64,000 bases of DNA from Anaerolinea sp. (GCA_029975965.1 JARKOV010000076.1:1-64000), one strand, 5' to 3'. Positions 7,238 through 15,969 are shown, counted from the stretch's first letter. Translations and numbers: made by a program. Notes: generated by a model not told the origin, from the letters alone.

Positions 7238-9808
7238 ATGAGCGACGACGTCACCCCCATCCGCCAACAATACCTCGAAATAAAACGCCAGTACCCCAAC
7301 GCCATTCTCTTTTTCCGGCTCGGAGATTTCTATGAAACCTTCGACCAGGACGCTGAGACCACCTCGCGCGAGCTGGACATCGTGCTCACCTCTCGACCGG
7401 TCGCGCGGGGGGTGCGCATCCCGATGGCTGGCATTCCCTACCACGCTGTCGAAAACTACCTTGCCCGGCTGATCGAACGGGGGTACCACGTCGCCATCTG
7501 CGAGCAGGTCGGCGACCAGCCGGTTAAAGGCCTCTTCCCGCGCGAGGTGGTGCGCGTGGTCACCCCGGGCACGTTGATCGAGCCGGCCCTGCTCAAGGGT
7601 GACCGCAACAACTATCTGGTGGGTGTCTGCCTGCAGGACGACCGCGCCGGCATCGCCTATGTGGACATCAGCACCGGCGAATTTGCCGCCACCGAGCTCT
7701 CCGGCGAAAACAGCCACAACGCCCTGCGCGCCGAGTTGGTGCGCCTCAACCCCTCCGAAATCCTGGTCGCCGATACGCTGGACATTGGCAACAGCCTGCC
7801 GGGGCACCTCACCCGCTGGCCCGCCTGGCATTTCGAGCCATCCCGCTGCCATGAAGCCCTGCTTGCACACTTCCGAGTTGCCACCCTGGACGGCTTCGGC
7901 CTGCGTGGGATGGGACTGGCGGTGCGCGCCGCCGGCGCCATCGTGCAATACCTGCAAGACACACAACCCGCTGCGCTCAACCTGCTGATCCGCCTGGCGA
8001 CATACAGCCTCACCGAGTTCATGGTGCTGGACGCGCCCACCCGCCGCAACCTGGAGCTGACCGAGACCATCCGCGATGGGCAGGTTCAGGGCAGCCTGCT
8101 CTCCGTTCTCGATCACACCATCACCCCGATGGGCAAGCGCTTGATACGCCAGTGGGTCAGCAAGCCGCTGCTGGACGTCGACTCCATCCTTGGGCGGCAG
8201 GCCTCGGTCGGTCACCTGGTCGAGCGTGGGTTGATGCGCGCCGAGTTGCGCGCCGATCTCCGCCCCCTGGGCGACCTGGAACGCCTGACCAGCCGGGTGA
8301 TCTCCGGTCACGCCCTCCCCCGCGACCTGGTGGCGATCCGCAACACGCTGCGCTGCCTGCCATCGATCCGCCGGCTTCTCGCCGCTGACCAGGAACCTCT
8401 CGCTGGTTTGCTTGCCGGGTTGCACCCTTGCACCGAGCAACTGGATCTGCTCGAAGCAGCCATCGCCGACGATCCACCCGCCACCCTGCAAAACAGCGGC
8501 GTCATCCGGGCAGGATTTTCCAGCGAGCTGGATTCGGTCATCGAAGCCTCCAGCCACGCGCGGGATTGGATCGCCAACCTCGAAGCGGTGGAACGCGAGC
8601 GCACCGGCCTTAAGACACTCAAGGTCGGCTACAACAAGGTCTTCGGTTACTACATTGAAATCAGCCGGGGCAGCGCCGCCAACGCGCCCGCCGATTACAT
8701 TCGCAAGCAGACCCTGGTCAATGCCGAGCGCTTCATCACCCCCGAGATGAAAGAGTACGAAGCCCTGGTGCTCAACGCGGAAGAGCGGATCCGTGAGATT
8801 GAAGGGCGAATTTTCAAAGATATTTGCGCGCAGCTCTCCGCTGCGGGTGAAAAACTGCTGTCAACGGCGCGCGCGCTGGCCAGCCTGGATGCGCTGGCCT
8901 CCCTGGCCGAAGCCGCCTCACTCGGCGGGTACACCCGCCCCGAAGTGACCACGGATGGCACGCTCGAAATCCGCGACGGTCGCCACCCGGTGGTCGAGCG
9001 CAGCCTGAGCGGCGAGCGCTTCGTGCCCAACGATGCGGTCTTCGAGCCCGGTGAGATCGTGCGCATTATCACCGGCCCCAATATGAGCGGAAAGAGCACA
9101 TTTTTGCGCCAGGTGGCCCTCATCGTGCTGATGGCCCAGATGGGCAGCTTTGTTCCGGCGGCCGGCGCGCGCATCGGCCTGGTTGACCGCATCTTTACCC
9201 GCATCGGCGCGCAAGACGAAATCCACGCCGGGCAGTCCACTTTTATGGTCGAGATGATCGAAGCTGCCAACATCTTGCACCACGCCACCGGGCGCAGCCT
9301 GCTCATCCTGGACGAAATCGGGCGCGGAACCAGTACCTACGACGGCGTTTCCATCGCCTGGGCGGTGGTCGAATTTGTGCATAACAACCCCGCCCTGCGC
9401 GCCCACACCCTCTTCGCCACCCATTACCACGAGCTGACCCAGCTCAGCGAGATCCTTCCCGGCGTGCGCAACTACAATGTGGCGGTCAGCGAAGCCGATG
9501 GGAAGGTGGTCTTTCTACACAAGATCATCCCCGGCGGAGCCGATCGCTCCTACGGCATCCATGTCGCCCAGTTGGCCGGCATGCCGCGCCCGGTTGTGCA
9601 GCGCGCCAACGAGATCCTGCGCCAGCTCGAAGCCTCTTCGGGCAAGGCGGTGCGCATCGACCCCGAAATCCCTCAGCAAATGGCGCTTTTCCCCGAAACC
9701 AATCCACTGCTGGAAGAGCTGAAAGAGCTGGATATCAACTCCTTGACCCCCATCGAAGCCATCAACCGCCTGTTCGAGTGGAAAAAGAAGTTCACCGCGC
9801 CTGATTGA
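7238..9808 (+). CDS. mutS: DNA mismatch repair protein MutS
   Basis: A full-length MutS1 of 856 residues. The mismatch-binding motif FYETF lies near residue 30, followed by connector, lever and clamp domains. The C-terminal ATPase has Walker A GPNMSGKSTFLRQ near 614, Walker B LLILDEIGRGTSTYDG, and the FATHYHEL switch; a helix-turn-helix dimerisation tail follows. It recognises mispairs and recruits MutL, which is not in this window. TACAAT at 7224-7229 lies 8 nt before the ATG, predicting a leaderless message. The last 17 bp overlap the convergent membrane-protein gene. Confidence 0.98.
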   Translation: MSDDVTPIRQQYLEIKRQYPNAILFFRLGDFYETFDQDAETTSRELDIVLTSRPVARGVRIPMAGIPYHAVENYLARLIERGYHVAICEQVGDQPVKGLFPREVVRVVTPGTLIEPALLKGDRNNYLVGVCLQDDRAGIAYVDISTGEFAATELSGENSHNALRAELVRLNPSEILVADTLDIGNSLPGHLTRWPAWHFEPSRCHEALLAHFRVATLDGFGLRGMGLAVRAAGAIVQYLQDTQPAALNLLIRLATYSLTEFMVLDAPTRRNLELTETIRDGQVQGSLLSVLDHTITPMGKRLIRQWVSKPLLDVDSILGRQASVGHLVERGLMRAELRADLRPLGDLERLTSRVISGHALPRDLVAIRNTLRCLPSIRRLLAADQEPLAGLLAGLHPCTEQLDLLEAAIADDPPATLQNSGVIRAGFSSELDSVIEASSHARDWIANLEAVERERTGLKTLKVGYNKVFGYYIEISRGSAANAPADYIRKQTLVNAERFITPEMKEYEALVLNAEERIREIEGRIFKDICAQLSAAGEKLLSTARALASLDALASLAEAASLGGYTRPEVTTDGTLEIRDGRHPVVERSLSGERFVPNDAVFEPGEIVRIITGPNMSGKSTFLRQVALIVLMAQMGSFVPAAGARIGLVDRIFTRIGAQDEIHAGQSTFMVEMIEAANILHHATGRSLLILDEIGRGTSTYDGVSIAWAVVEFVHNNPALRAHTLFATHYHELTQLSEILPGVRNYNVAVSEADGKVVFLHKIIPGGADRSYGIHVAQLAGMPRPVVQRANEILRQLEASSGKAVRIDPEIPQQMALFPETNPLLEELKELDINSLTPIEAINRLFEWKKKFTAPD

Positions 9809-10853
9809 ACCAGCGAGCCCGGCTGAACAGGATCAGCACCAGCCCAACCAACGCCCATCCTGCCGCTACCACGCCGGTCCAGGCCAGGAATTGTTGAAAA
9901 ACGTCTAAGAAGACACTGCTGAAGTATTCGAAAATCGTCCGCGCCGTTGTCGGAAGGATGCTCGCGATAGCCCCACCCAGCCAGCGCGCGCCCATCCCGG
10001 TCAGCGCAGCCAGGATCGCCCCCAGCACTCCACCCAGGTAAAACGGCACCCCAGCCCATTCGATGAGGCGCCTGCGATCGTAACCCAGCAGCAGCGTACC
10101 TGCCACCAGCAACAGGACAACCACCGGAACGCTCAAGCGCAGCCCGTAACGCAGCCAGCGGTAGGGCCCCCCGGGGCCGTACTGGTCTGGACGCGGACTG
10201 GAGCGCTGCATCAACACGACCTCATCGGGCAGCGTCCCGGTAAAGCCCGTCAGCACCGCCTGGATTCCTCCCACCACCAGGCTTTCCAACTGCCGGGGAG
10301 GTTTGCACTGCGGCATCTGGTCGGTGTTGCCCTGCAACACCTGACCCGCGATCGCCAGCAAATCTTGCGCGCTGCATTCCGGCAGTCCTGCAAATACATC
10401 CTGGACCAGTGCACGCCCGTCAGCTCCCTCCAGCCGCAACTTGACCGGTTGAAAGTCCAGCACGAGGCGCATATCGCGGGCTTCGAAATTATAATAGGCC
10501 CAATACTGTTCGATGATCCGCTTAACCTGAACGCGCACCCAGATCTCGGGGAAGATAAAGCGGAGCACGCTTTCGTAACGCGTGGCAGGGAACAGCTTCT
10601 GGATGAAATGGGACACGCCGGGCAAGACCAGCTCGCCGCCCGCTGTCATCAGCCCGATGGCGACCTGGGGATAAGCCTCGTAGAAGCTGGAGCGTTCGAG
10701 GGCTTCCAGGTAGGGTTCTGGCTGGAAAAGGACGCTCTCCGCCGGGATGGCGGCTTGTGCCGGGAAGGATGTCACCATCAACGCCAGCGCGCACAAGCCC
10801 AGCAGGATTCGCCGCCACCAGGGCCGGTTGTGAGGATCGGGAAGAGAATTCAT
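9792..10853 (-). CDS. Exported membrane-anchored protein of unknown function
   Basis: A protein of 353 residues with a signal peptide (RR at 13-14, hydrophobic core to about 30, cleavage after AQA). A central extracytoplasmic region near 60-210 resembles no domain that I know. The C-terminal ~130 residues hold three to four TM helices. No catalytic motif is visible. Start ATG 10853 is preferred because the signal peptide follows it directly; an ATG at 10892 would add 13 residues before it. Its 3' end overlaps mutS by 17 bp on the other strand. Confidence 0.7.
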   Translation of the reverse strand: MNSLPDPHNRPWWRRILLGLCALALMVTSFPAQAAIPAESVLFQPEPYLEALERSSFYEAYPQVAIGLMTAGGELVLPGVSHFIQKLFPATRYESVLRFIFPEIWVRVQVKRIIEQYWAYYNFEARDMRLVLDFQPVKLRLEGADGRALVQDVFAGLPECSAQDLLAIAGQVLQGNTDQMPQCKPPRQLESLVVGGIQAVLTGFTGTLPDEVVLMQRSSPRPDQYGPGGPYRWLRYGLRLSVPVVVLLLVAGTLLLGYDRRRLIEWAGVPFYLGGVLGAILAALTGMGARWLGGAIASILPTTARTIFEYFSSVFLDVFQQFLAWTGVVAAGWALVGLVLILFSRARWFNQAR

Positions 10854-10921
10854 CGAACCACGCTCACTTGATATAATATCACAGCCATCCATCGTAGATT
10901 AACGGTACCAGGAGGTGTCGT

Positions 10922-11269
10922 GTGTCCAGGTTATATCAATTAAAATGCGTCGCCTGTCACGGCGGCATTCCACCCCTCAGTCAGGACGAAATTGACCGCC
11001 TGCTTCCTCAGGTGCCCGACTGGCAACTGGTCGAGCAAGATCGCATCCCTCGCCTCACCAGGGCAATCAAGACCCGTGGGTTCAATGGTGCAATCGACCT
11101 CGCCAACCGCATCGCCCGCATCGCCGACGAAGAAGACCATCACCCGGTGATCCTGGTCGAATACGGGCGCCTGACGGTCACCTGGTGGACGCATGCCATC
11201 CGAGGGCTGCACCAGAACGATTTCATCATGGCAGCTAAAACAGACCAGCTCCTCCAGGAGCAGGGATAA
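10922..11269 (+). CDS. Pterin-4a-carbinolamine dehydratase
   Basis: A protein of 115 residues. The family signature EEDHHPVILVEYGRLTVTWWTH is split here as the EEDHHP histidine pair, the aromatic strand and the WWTHA histidine, followed by the downstream Asp in LHQND. It dehydrates 4a-hydroxy-tetrahydropterin. GTG start after AGGAGGTG. The N-terminal 20 residues contain a CVACH motif, an uncommon feature that could bind metal. No aromatic amino acid hydroxylase lies nearby, so the role may be in other pterin chemistry. It is first in a four-gene run with an ECF sigma factor 3 nt downstream. Confidence 0.9.
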   Translation: MSRLYQLKCVACHGGIPPLSQDEIDRLLPQVPDWQLVEQDRIPRLTRAIKTRGFNGAIDLANRIARIADEEDHHPVILVEYGRLTVTWWTHAIRGLHQNDFIMAAKTDQLLQEQG

Positions 11270-11272
11270 GCC

Positions 11273-11896
11273 TTGCCGAAACCTCAGATCGCCAGCGGTG
11301 TTAAAGAAGATAGCCGGCCTGTTCCTCCGGAACTCGACGTCCTTCCCGAGGAGCAGGTGATCGAAAAGGCTACCTCCGGAAACTCCGACGCGTTCAGCCT
11401 CTTGTACGAACGGTATGTGAACCGGATTTACAACTACATATACTACCGCACCGGCAATCCGAACGAAGCGGAAGATCTGACCTCGCGCGTGTTTCACCGC
11501 GCGCTCAACCACATCGACCATTACCACAACCGCGGGGTCCCCTTCTCAGCCTGGCTCTACCGCATCGCTCACAACCTGGTAGCCAACTGGCACCGCGATA
11601 ACAGCCGCCGCAATGAGGTGCCCCTGGACGATCAACCCACCCTGGCGACCCGCGCCGAATTGCCGGAGCATTCTCTGGTCAATGCGCAGGAGCTCGAAAA
11701 CCTGCTGGCAGTCATTCGCAAGCTTCCCGCTGAGCGCCAGCAATTATTGATCTTGAAATTTGTCGAAGGGATGTCGAATGCCGAGATCGCGACGATCATG
11801 ATGCGCAGCGAAGGCGCAATTAAAAGCCTTTACCACCGCACCTTGCTCACCTTGCGCGATCAGATAACCAGTGACGAACAGGAACGAGGGGAGTGA
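11273..11896 (+). CDS. ECF-type RNA polymerase sigma factor
   Basis: A sigma factor of 207 residues. Region 2 spans about 45-115 (LLYERYVNRIYNYIYYRTG, AEDLTSRVFHRAL, FSAWLYRIAHNLVANWHRD). Region 4 spans about 150-200 (LPAERQQLLILKFVEGMS, then an HTH with NAEIATIMMRSEGAIKSLYHR). The start is TTG 3 nt after the previous stop. No zinc anti-sigma (ZAS) gene follows; the only membrane candidate is the 75-aa protein two genes downstream. Confidence 0.93.
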   Translation: MPKPQIASGVKEDSRPVPPELDVLPEEQVIEKATSGNSDAFSLLYERYVNRIYNYIYYRTGNPNEAEDLTSRVFHRALNHIDHYHNRGVPFSAWLYRIAHNLVANWHRDNSRRNEVPLDDQPTLATRAELPEHSLVNAQELENLLAVIRKLPAERQQLLILKFVEGMSNAEIATIMMRSEGAIKSLYHRTLLTLRDQITSDEQERGE

Positions 11897-11899
11897 GAC

Positions 11900-12748
11900 A
11901 TGCTGCGAATAGTGACGGATGGCGCCACGGATATGCCCGCCGGCTGGGAGGCGGAATTCCGGATCGACGTCCTGCCATTGCGGGTTAATTTTGGCGATAA
12001 AACCTACATCCAGGGCAAGGATTTTGGCCTGAAAGATTTTTATGACCTGGTGCGCCGGACACGGATCATCCCAAAAACCTCTCTGCCATCGCCCGGCCAG
12101 GTGGCCGAGTTTTACCACAGCATTGCGAAAAGAGGCGATACGATCCTCTCGATGCACATCACCAGCAAGTTGTCGGGGACCTTCGCGACCGTCCAGGCAG
12201 CCGCGCGAGAGTTAAAAAATGAGTTTAATATATTCACCTTCGACACCGGCGCAGGGTCGGCGGCTGTCGGGTATATGTGCCGTGAAGCCCGCCTATTAGA
12301 CCGGAAAGGCTGCTCACCCCAAGCGATCATCCAGCGACTGGAACGCATCCGCGAGCACCTGACCATCGTTTTCACCCTTGACACGCTTGAATTTGCTTAT
12401 CTGAATGGGCGCATCAACGCTCTGCAAAACGCGCTCTCGTCATTGCTCAATGTCAAACCAATCGTGGTGCTCAAAGATGGACTGCTGGAGATGGCCGAGA
12501 AAGTGCGCACCCGGCAAAAAGCATTGGAGCACATCCTTCAAACTGTTCGCCAACGCATTGGCGAACAGCCCGCGCACATCGCCGTGGTTCACGCCGCCGA
12601 CCCGGAGACCGCGCAGAAGCTTCTGGAACGGGTGCACGATAAATTCAATGTAAAAGAGTCGATCATCACCGATCTGGCGATTCCTGTCGCCGCCAACCTG
12701 GGCCCCGGGACGATCGGCATTATCGCCTATCCGGCCGAGGAGGATTAA
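11900..12748 (+). CDS. DegV family fatty-acid-binding protein
   Basis: A protein of 282 residues. N-terminal IVTDGATDMPAGW, then TSLPSPGQVAEFY and the SMHITSKLSGTFATVQAA segment typical of DegV/FakB. Known members present bound fatty acid to a FakA-type kinase. The ATG lies 3 nt after the sigma factor stop, so it is in the same operon; fakA is not in the window. Confidence 0.93.
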   Translation: MLRIVTDGATDMPAGWEAEFRIDVLPLRVNFGDKTYIQGKDFGLKDFYDLVRRTRIIPKTSLPSPGQVAEFYHSIAKRGDTILSMHITSKLSGTFATVQAAARELKNEFNIFTFDTGAGSAAVGYMCREARLLDRKGCSPQAIIQRLERIREHLTIVFTLDTLEFAYLNGRINALQNALSSLLNVKPIVVLKDGLLEMAEKVRTRQKALEHILQTVRQRIGEQPAHIAVVHAADPETAQKLLERVHDKFNVKESIITDLAIPVAANLGPGTIGIIAYPAEED

Positions 12749-12755
12749 CCCCCCT

Positions 12756-12983
12756 ATGTCAACGCAGACTCTTGAGCAATTATCTGGCCTGGAGCGGCAC
12801 CTTCAGCGATCCTTGCGCCCCGTGGAGCCCAATCCGGATTTCGTAAACCGCCTGCACACCAATTTATCCACCCCGGCTTCCATGGTGGTGGCTTCACGGT
12901 CGCGTCCTGAGCTGGGGTTTATCCTTGCCCTTGGGTTGGCGGTGGGTTTTCTGGTTTGGTGGCTGATCCGCCAGTTTCGTTAA
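12756..12983 (+). CDS. Small single-pass membrane protein, possible anti-sigma-like partner
   Basis: A protein of 75 residues. A soluble helical N terminus (LERHLQRSLRPVEPNPDFV) is followed by one TM helix (about 52-70) and a short basic tail RQFR. The N-in arrangement with a short cytosolic helix is like minimal anti-sigma or membrane-tether proteins. It sits 7 nt after degV in the ECF operon. The function is not recognisable from the sequence. Confidence 0.65.
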   Translation: MSTQTLEQLSGLERHLQRSLRPVEPNPDFVNRLHTNLSTPASMVVASRSRPELGFILALGLAVGFLVWWLIRQFR

Positions 12984-13022
12984 AATGGGTAACCAGGTAT
13001 CCGCGACATTATTCCGTCGTGG

Positions 13023-13280
13023 TTAAATTAACCCCAATTTCCTCATCAGCTCGGTAGAAGTGGGCTCAACCAGCATGCTGCCGTCTGGGAAAACGATCGT
13101 CGGCACGCTTCGGAATCCACGGTTAACCTGCTCCACGTACTTCCGCCCCTCCAGGTCTGTGTCGATGTCGACCCAGGTGTACGGGATGTGATTATCCTCG
13201 AACAACCGGCGCGCTCGGCGGCTTTCTCCGCACCAGTTCGTCCCATATACGATGATCTTCTTTTCAGCGTCTATCTCCAT
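13023..13280 (-). CDS. Glutaredoxin-like (mycoredoxin-like) protein
   Basis: An 85-residue thioredoxin fold: IIVYGTNWCGESRRARRLF near 9-27, the cis-Pro loop SVPTIVFPDGS, and a C-terminal helix. The active site is CGES, with one Cys only, unlike the CPYC/CGYC dithiol or CGFS monothiol types, so a monothiol mechanism is implied. SD GAGG precedes the ATG. It lies 24 nt downstream of the 110-aa gene, probably co-transcribed. Confidence 0.88.
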   Translation of the reverse strand: MEIDAEKKIIVYGTNWCGESRRARRLFEDNHIPYTWVDIDTDLEGRKYVEQVNRGFRSVPTIVFPDGSMLVEPTSTELMRKLGLI

Positions 13281-13304
13281 TGAAACCTCATTGCATTCTG
13301 ATCG

Positions 13305-13637
13305 TTAATCTCGGGTCAATACAGACGCCAACTGTTGTGCTTCTTCCAGCAAATCCACCCCTTCGGGCAATTCAGACGCTTCGTTGACGCGCAACACCAG
13401 GAGTTCGGCTGCCTGCCTGGCCCGCAGTGGCGCATGATCGTCGGCAACCAGGCGTTTGAGCATTTCGTAGGCGCTTCCACGCGATGCGATCCCGCGACTG
13501 GCAAAATATTCGCGCACCACTACACCGGCGGCACGCCGGGCGCAGACCCGCGCCATGCCTTCGTTGCCATTCGCCCGAGCCTGTCGCGCCTTATCCAATT
13601 CACGGTCAATTTCCGCCCGTGCCTCTGTAGAGATCAC
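13305..13637 (-). CDS. Small helical protein of unknown function
   Basis: A protein of 110 residues, helix-rich and Ala/Arg-rich (ARVCARRAAGVVVREYF near 28-44). It vaguely recalls HEPN-type helical bundles but has no RxxxxH motif, so I do not assign the family. GTG start, with TAGAAT (13650-13645, minus) 7 nt before it, so the mRNA is probably leaderless. It is divergent from the metallopeptidase-like gene with only 28 bp between start codons. Confidence 0.7.
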   Translation of the reverse strand: MISTEARAEIDRELDKARQARANGNEGMARVCARRAAGVVVREYFASRGIASRGSAYEMLKRLVADDHAPLRARQAAELLVLRVNEASELPEGVDLLEEAQQLASVLTRD

Positions 13638-13665
13638 GCCATTAATTCTACACTATAATTGCGCC
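13638..13665. promoter_or_regulatory. Back-to-back leaderless promoters in a 28-bp gap
   Basis: Plus strand TATAAT at 13654-13659 is 6 nt before ATG 13666. Minus strand TAGAAT at 13650-13645 is 7 nt before GTG 13637. Any -35 element must therefore lie inside the coding sequence of the opposite gene. Confidence 0.6.
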
Positions 13666-14334
13666 ATGTTTTCACCGCGCATCCTCCGCTCACGCAGGCG
13701 AACCATCGCCATCGAGGTCCGTTCAGATGGCCAGGTGTGGGTGCGCACCCCGCTCCGCACCCCAAAATTCCAGATCGAGCAAATCCTCGAGGCAAAAAAT
13801 GCCTGGATCACAAAGAAACTCGACCAGCTAAAGCACGCCAAGGCGCAAAGGCAACCACACGCCTTTCAAGCGGGAGAGCTGCTCCCCTACCTGGGCCTTT
13901 GGCTACCGCTGCAGTACTCGGACCAGCACGCTTCCATCCACCTGTCTGGCGAGGCGATTGTTCTTCCGAGCCAATACCGCTCGAAGGCCCGTGAAGCCCT
14001 TGTTGCCTGGTACCGGTCTGAGGCGCGCCGAATCTGCACCGCGCTCACCACCACGCTGGCCCGCCAGCACAACCTCAGCTATGCGAAATTGCGCATCTCC
14101 AGCGCCCAGACACGCTGGGGCTCCTGCTCGAGCAAGCATACTTTGAGCTTTAGCTGGCGTTTGGTGATGGCCCCGTTGAAGGTGATCGAGTATGTCGTCC
14201 TCCACGAACTGGCCCACCTGCGCGTGCCCAACCACTCCCGCGACTTTTGGAAGCAGCTCGCAGAATGGCAGCCTGACTATGAAACCCAGCGGAAATGGCT
14301 CAAACGCGAAGGGCATGCACTGACGCTGGATTGA
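13666..14334 (+). CDS. YgjP-like (WLM/DUF45) zinc metalloprotein
   Basis: A protein of 222 residues. The family hallmarks are RWGSCSSKHTLSFSWRL near 147 and the zinc motif VVLHELAHLRVPNHS near 182 (HExxH plus a third His). An N-terminal domain (about 1-75) is typical of M48-like YgjP proteins. The substrate is unknown. Start ATG 13666 is placed by the TATAAT box 6 nt upstream; longer frames overlap the divergent gene. Confidence 0.88.
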   Translation: MFSPRILRSRRRTIAIEVRSDGQVWVRTPLRTPKFQIEQILEAKNAWITKKLDQLKHAKAQRQPHAFQAGELLPYLGLWLPLQYSDQHASIHLSGEAIVLPSQYRSKAREALVAWYRSEARRICTALTTTLARQHNLSYAKLRISSAQTRWGSCSSKHTLSFSWRLVMAPLKVIEYVVLHELAHLRVPNHSRDFWKQLAEWQPDYETQRKWLKREGHALTLD

Positions 14335-14411
14335 GCCCTGGTGTGGTCGCCCGAAAAGGCCTCATCATTTTCCTGAAGGGGATATTCAAAACCAAACCCT
14401 GTTCAACTCCC

Positions 14412-14439
14412 TTGAATTCTTAATTTTCCAGGGTATGAT
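14412..14439 (+). promoter_or_regulatory. Promoter, leaderless spacing
   Basis: TTGAAT (14412-14417), 16-nt spacer, TATGAT (14434-14439), then 6 nt to ATG 14446. Transcription would begin at or next to the start codon. Confidence 0.65.
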
Positions 14440-14445
14440 GGGGAT

Positions 14446-15513
14446 ATGAGCGAACCGGGTTTAATTGCCCTGCTTGGATCAGGTGAAACGACCGCCACCG
14501 CCGGTCAGGTTTATGATATGCTCGCCCGGCACCTGGGTGCGCCGCTCAATATTTCTGTGCTCGAGACCCCCGCCGGGTTTGAGCTCAATTCAGCCAACGT
14601 CGCCGGGCGGGTGGTCGATTACCTGGGAACCCGCCTGCAGAACTACCAGCCGGAGATCGATCTCATCCCGGCGCGCAAAAAGGGCAGCGAGCACAGTCCA
14701 GATAATCCTGACATCCTGGCGCCCATGCTGGACAGCCGCATGTTTTTTGCTGGCCCTGGCAGCCCCACGTATGCGGTGCGCCAGTTGAAGGACAGCCTGG
14801 CCTGGGCTTACTTGCAAGCCCGTCATCGCCTGGGCGCGGCGCTTGTGTTTGCCAGCGCAGCCACCATTGCTGTCGGTTCGATCGCCCTGCCTGTCTACGA
14901 AATCTACAAAGTGGGGGAAGATCCCCATTGGAAGCCAGGCTTGGGACTGCTGGCCCACTACGGTTTGCATTTGGCCGTGGTCCCCCATTGGAACAATTCA
15001 GACGGAGGCGCCGGGCTGGATACCAGCCATTGTTTCATTGGAGCCGAGCGATATGAACACTTGCGTTCTCAGCTACCTGCCGGAACGAGCGTGGTGGGCA
15101 TCGACGAGCAGACCTGCCTGATCATCGACCTGTCCTCACAGTCCTGTCGGGTGTATGGAAAGGATTCGGTGCATATCTATTGCGATGGGGGTGAATGCGC
15201 CTATGAGCAGGGCGAGCAATTTGACATTCAGGCCCTGGGGTCATTCAGGATGCCTGAAAACCCTGCCGAAGGCATCGGTTCGCAAGTCTGGCAGCACGTT
15301 CTCGCGGTCGAGGAAGCCAATCGCCTCCGCGCAAACCAGGCTATCCCGGTACCAGAAGAGGTGCTGGCACTGGTGGAAGAGCGCCAGGCAGCTCGCCTGC
15401 AGAAAGATTGGGGGGCAGCCGACCGCTTACGCCAACAGATCAGCCAGCGCGGTTGGAATGTCGTCGATACACCGGCTGGACCCCGGGTCGAGCCCGACCG
15501 AAACCACAAATAG
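14446..15513 (+). CDS. Peptidase S51-like domain fused to a cysteinyl-tRNA synthetase C-terminal motif
   Basis: A protein of 355 residues. The first ~270 resemble the class I glutamine-amidotransferase-like/S51 fold (cyanophycinase, peptidase E): IALLGSGETT at the N terminus, FFAGPGSPTYAVRQL, and ALVFASAATIAVGS, where Ser would be the nucleophile. Residues ~300-350 (VLALVEERQAARLQKDWGAA, DRLRQQI, GWNVVDTPAGP) match the helical C-terminal tail of CysRS. No catalytic CysRS domain is present. The fusion may bind nucleotide or tRNA; the function is unknown. It is a single gene between its own promoter and a terminator. Confidence 0.7.
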   Translation: MSEPGLIALLGSGETTATAGQVYDMLARHLGAPLNISVLETPAGFELNSANVAGRVVDYLGTRLQNYQPEIDLIPARKKGSEHSPDNPDILAPMLDSRMFFAGPGSPTYAVRQLKDSLAWAYLQARHRLGAALVFASAATIAVGSIALPVYEIYKVGEDPHWKPGLGLLAHYGLHLAVVPHWNNSDGGAGLDTSHCFIGAERYEHLRSQLPAGTSVVGIDEQTCLIIDLSSQSCRVYGKDSVHIYCDGGECAYEQGEQFDIQALGSFRMPENPAEGIGSQVWQHVLAVEEANRLRANQAIPVPEEVLALVEERQAARLQKDWGAADRLRQQISQRGWNVVDTPAGPRVEPDRNHK

Positions 15514-15544
15514 ACCGTGGTGAACGGTCGCACCTTAATCATAA

Positions 15545-15598
15545 AATCACTCAGCCAGCATTCGCGTCAACCGCACCTGGCTGAGTGATTGTGTTTTT
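15545..15598. terminator. Bidirectional terminator
   Basis: 14-bp perfect arms AATCACTCAGCCAG (15545-15558) and CTGGCTGAGTGATT (15577-15590), followed by GTGTTTTT on plus and TTTTAT on minus. It lies between convergent genes. The outer stem resembles the dispersed hairpin repeat at 26716 and 42669. Confidence 0.88.
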
Positions 15599-15633
15599 AG
15601 AGCAGCGGAATCCCCCCCAAAGAGCGGAGGAAA

Positions 15634-15969
15634 TTACCAGCCCTGTTGGCGGACGAATTTGGTGATCACCGGAATTTCTACCAATTCGCCACGATATCCC
15701 TTGATGCCCAAAATGATCGGGTAGATCCACAACAAGGGGGTGAAGCACGCCAGGATGCCAAGCGAAACAACCGAAATGATGATGGAGATAACTGCCAGCG
15801 CAATCCCTAATACCAGCGCCTGCATGTTGTGCGCTTTTATGAACGGCCGGTTCTTTTTGTCTTCCAGCAAGAGCACGATGATTGGGATGATCGGGCTGAA
15901 GATGTAGCCCAACAGCACCCACAGCCGGTCGTCGCTGCTTGATTCAATCTGCGGAGCCGGTGATTCCAT
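15634..15969 (-). CDS. DUF4870-like membrane protein
   Basis: A protein of 111 residues with three TM helices (about 17-37, 52-75, 77-97), including LLEDKKNRPFIKAHNMQAL, a typical DUF4870/TMEM-like cytosolic loop. The ATG follows AGGAGG at ideal spacing; an upstream start would add six residues. The function of the family is unknown. Confidence 0.8.
   Translation of the reverse strand: MESPAPQIESSSDDRLWVLLGYIFSPIIPIIVLLLEDKKNRPFIKAHNMQALVLGIALAVISIIISVVSLGILACFTPLLWIYPIILGIKGYRGELVEIPVITKFVRQQGW

Noticed and set aside
7235..8557. 440-codon open frame antisense to mutS
   Set aside because: Shadow frame: no family motif, and the plus-strand mutS is certain.
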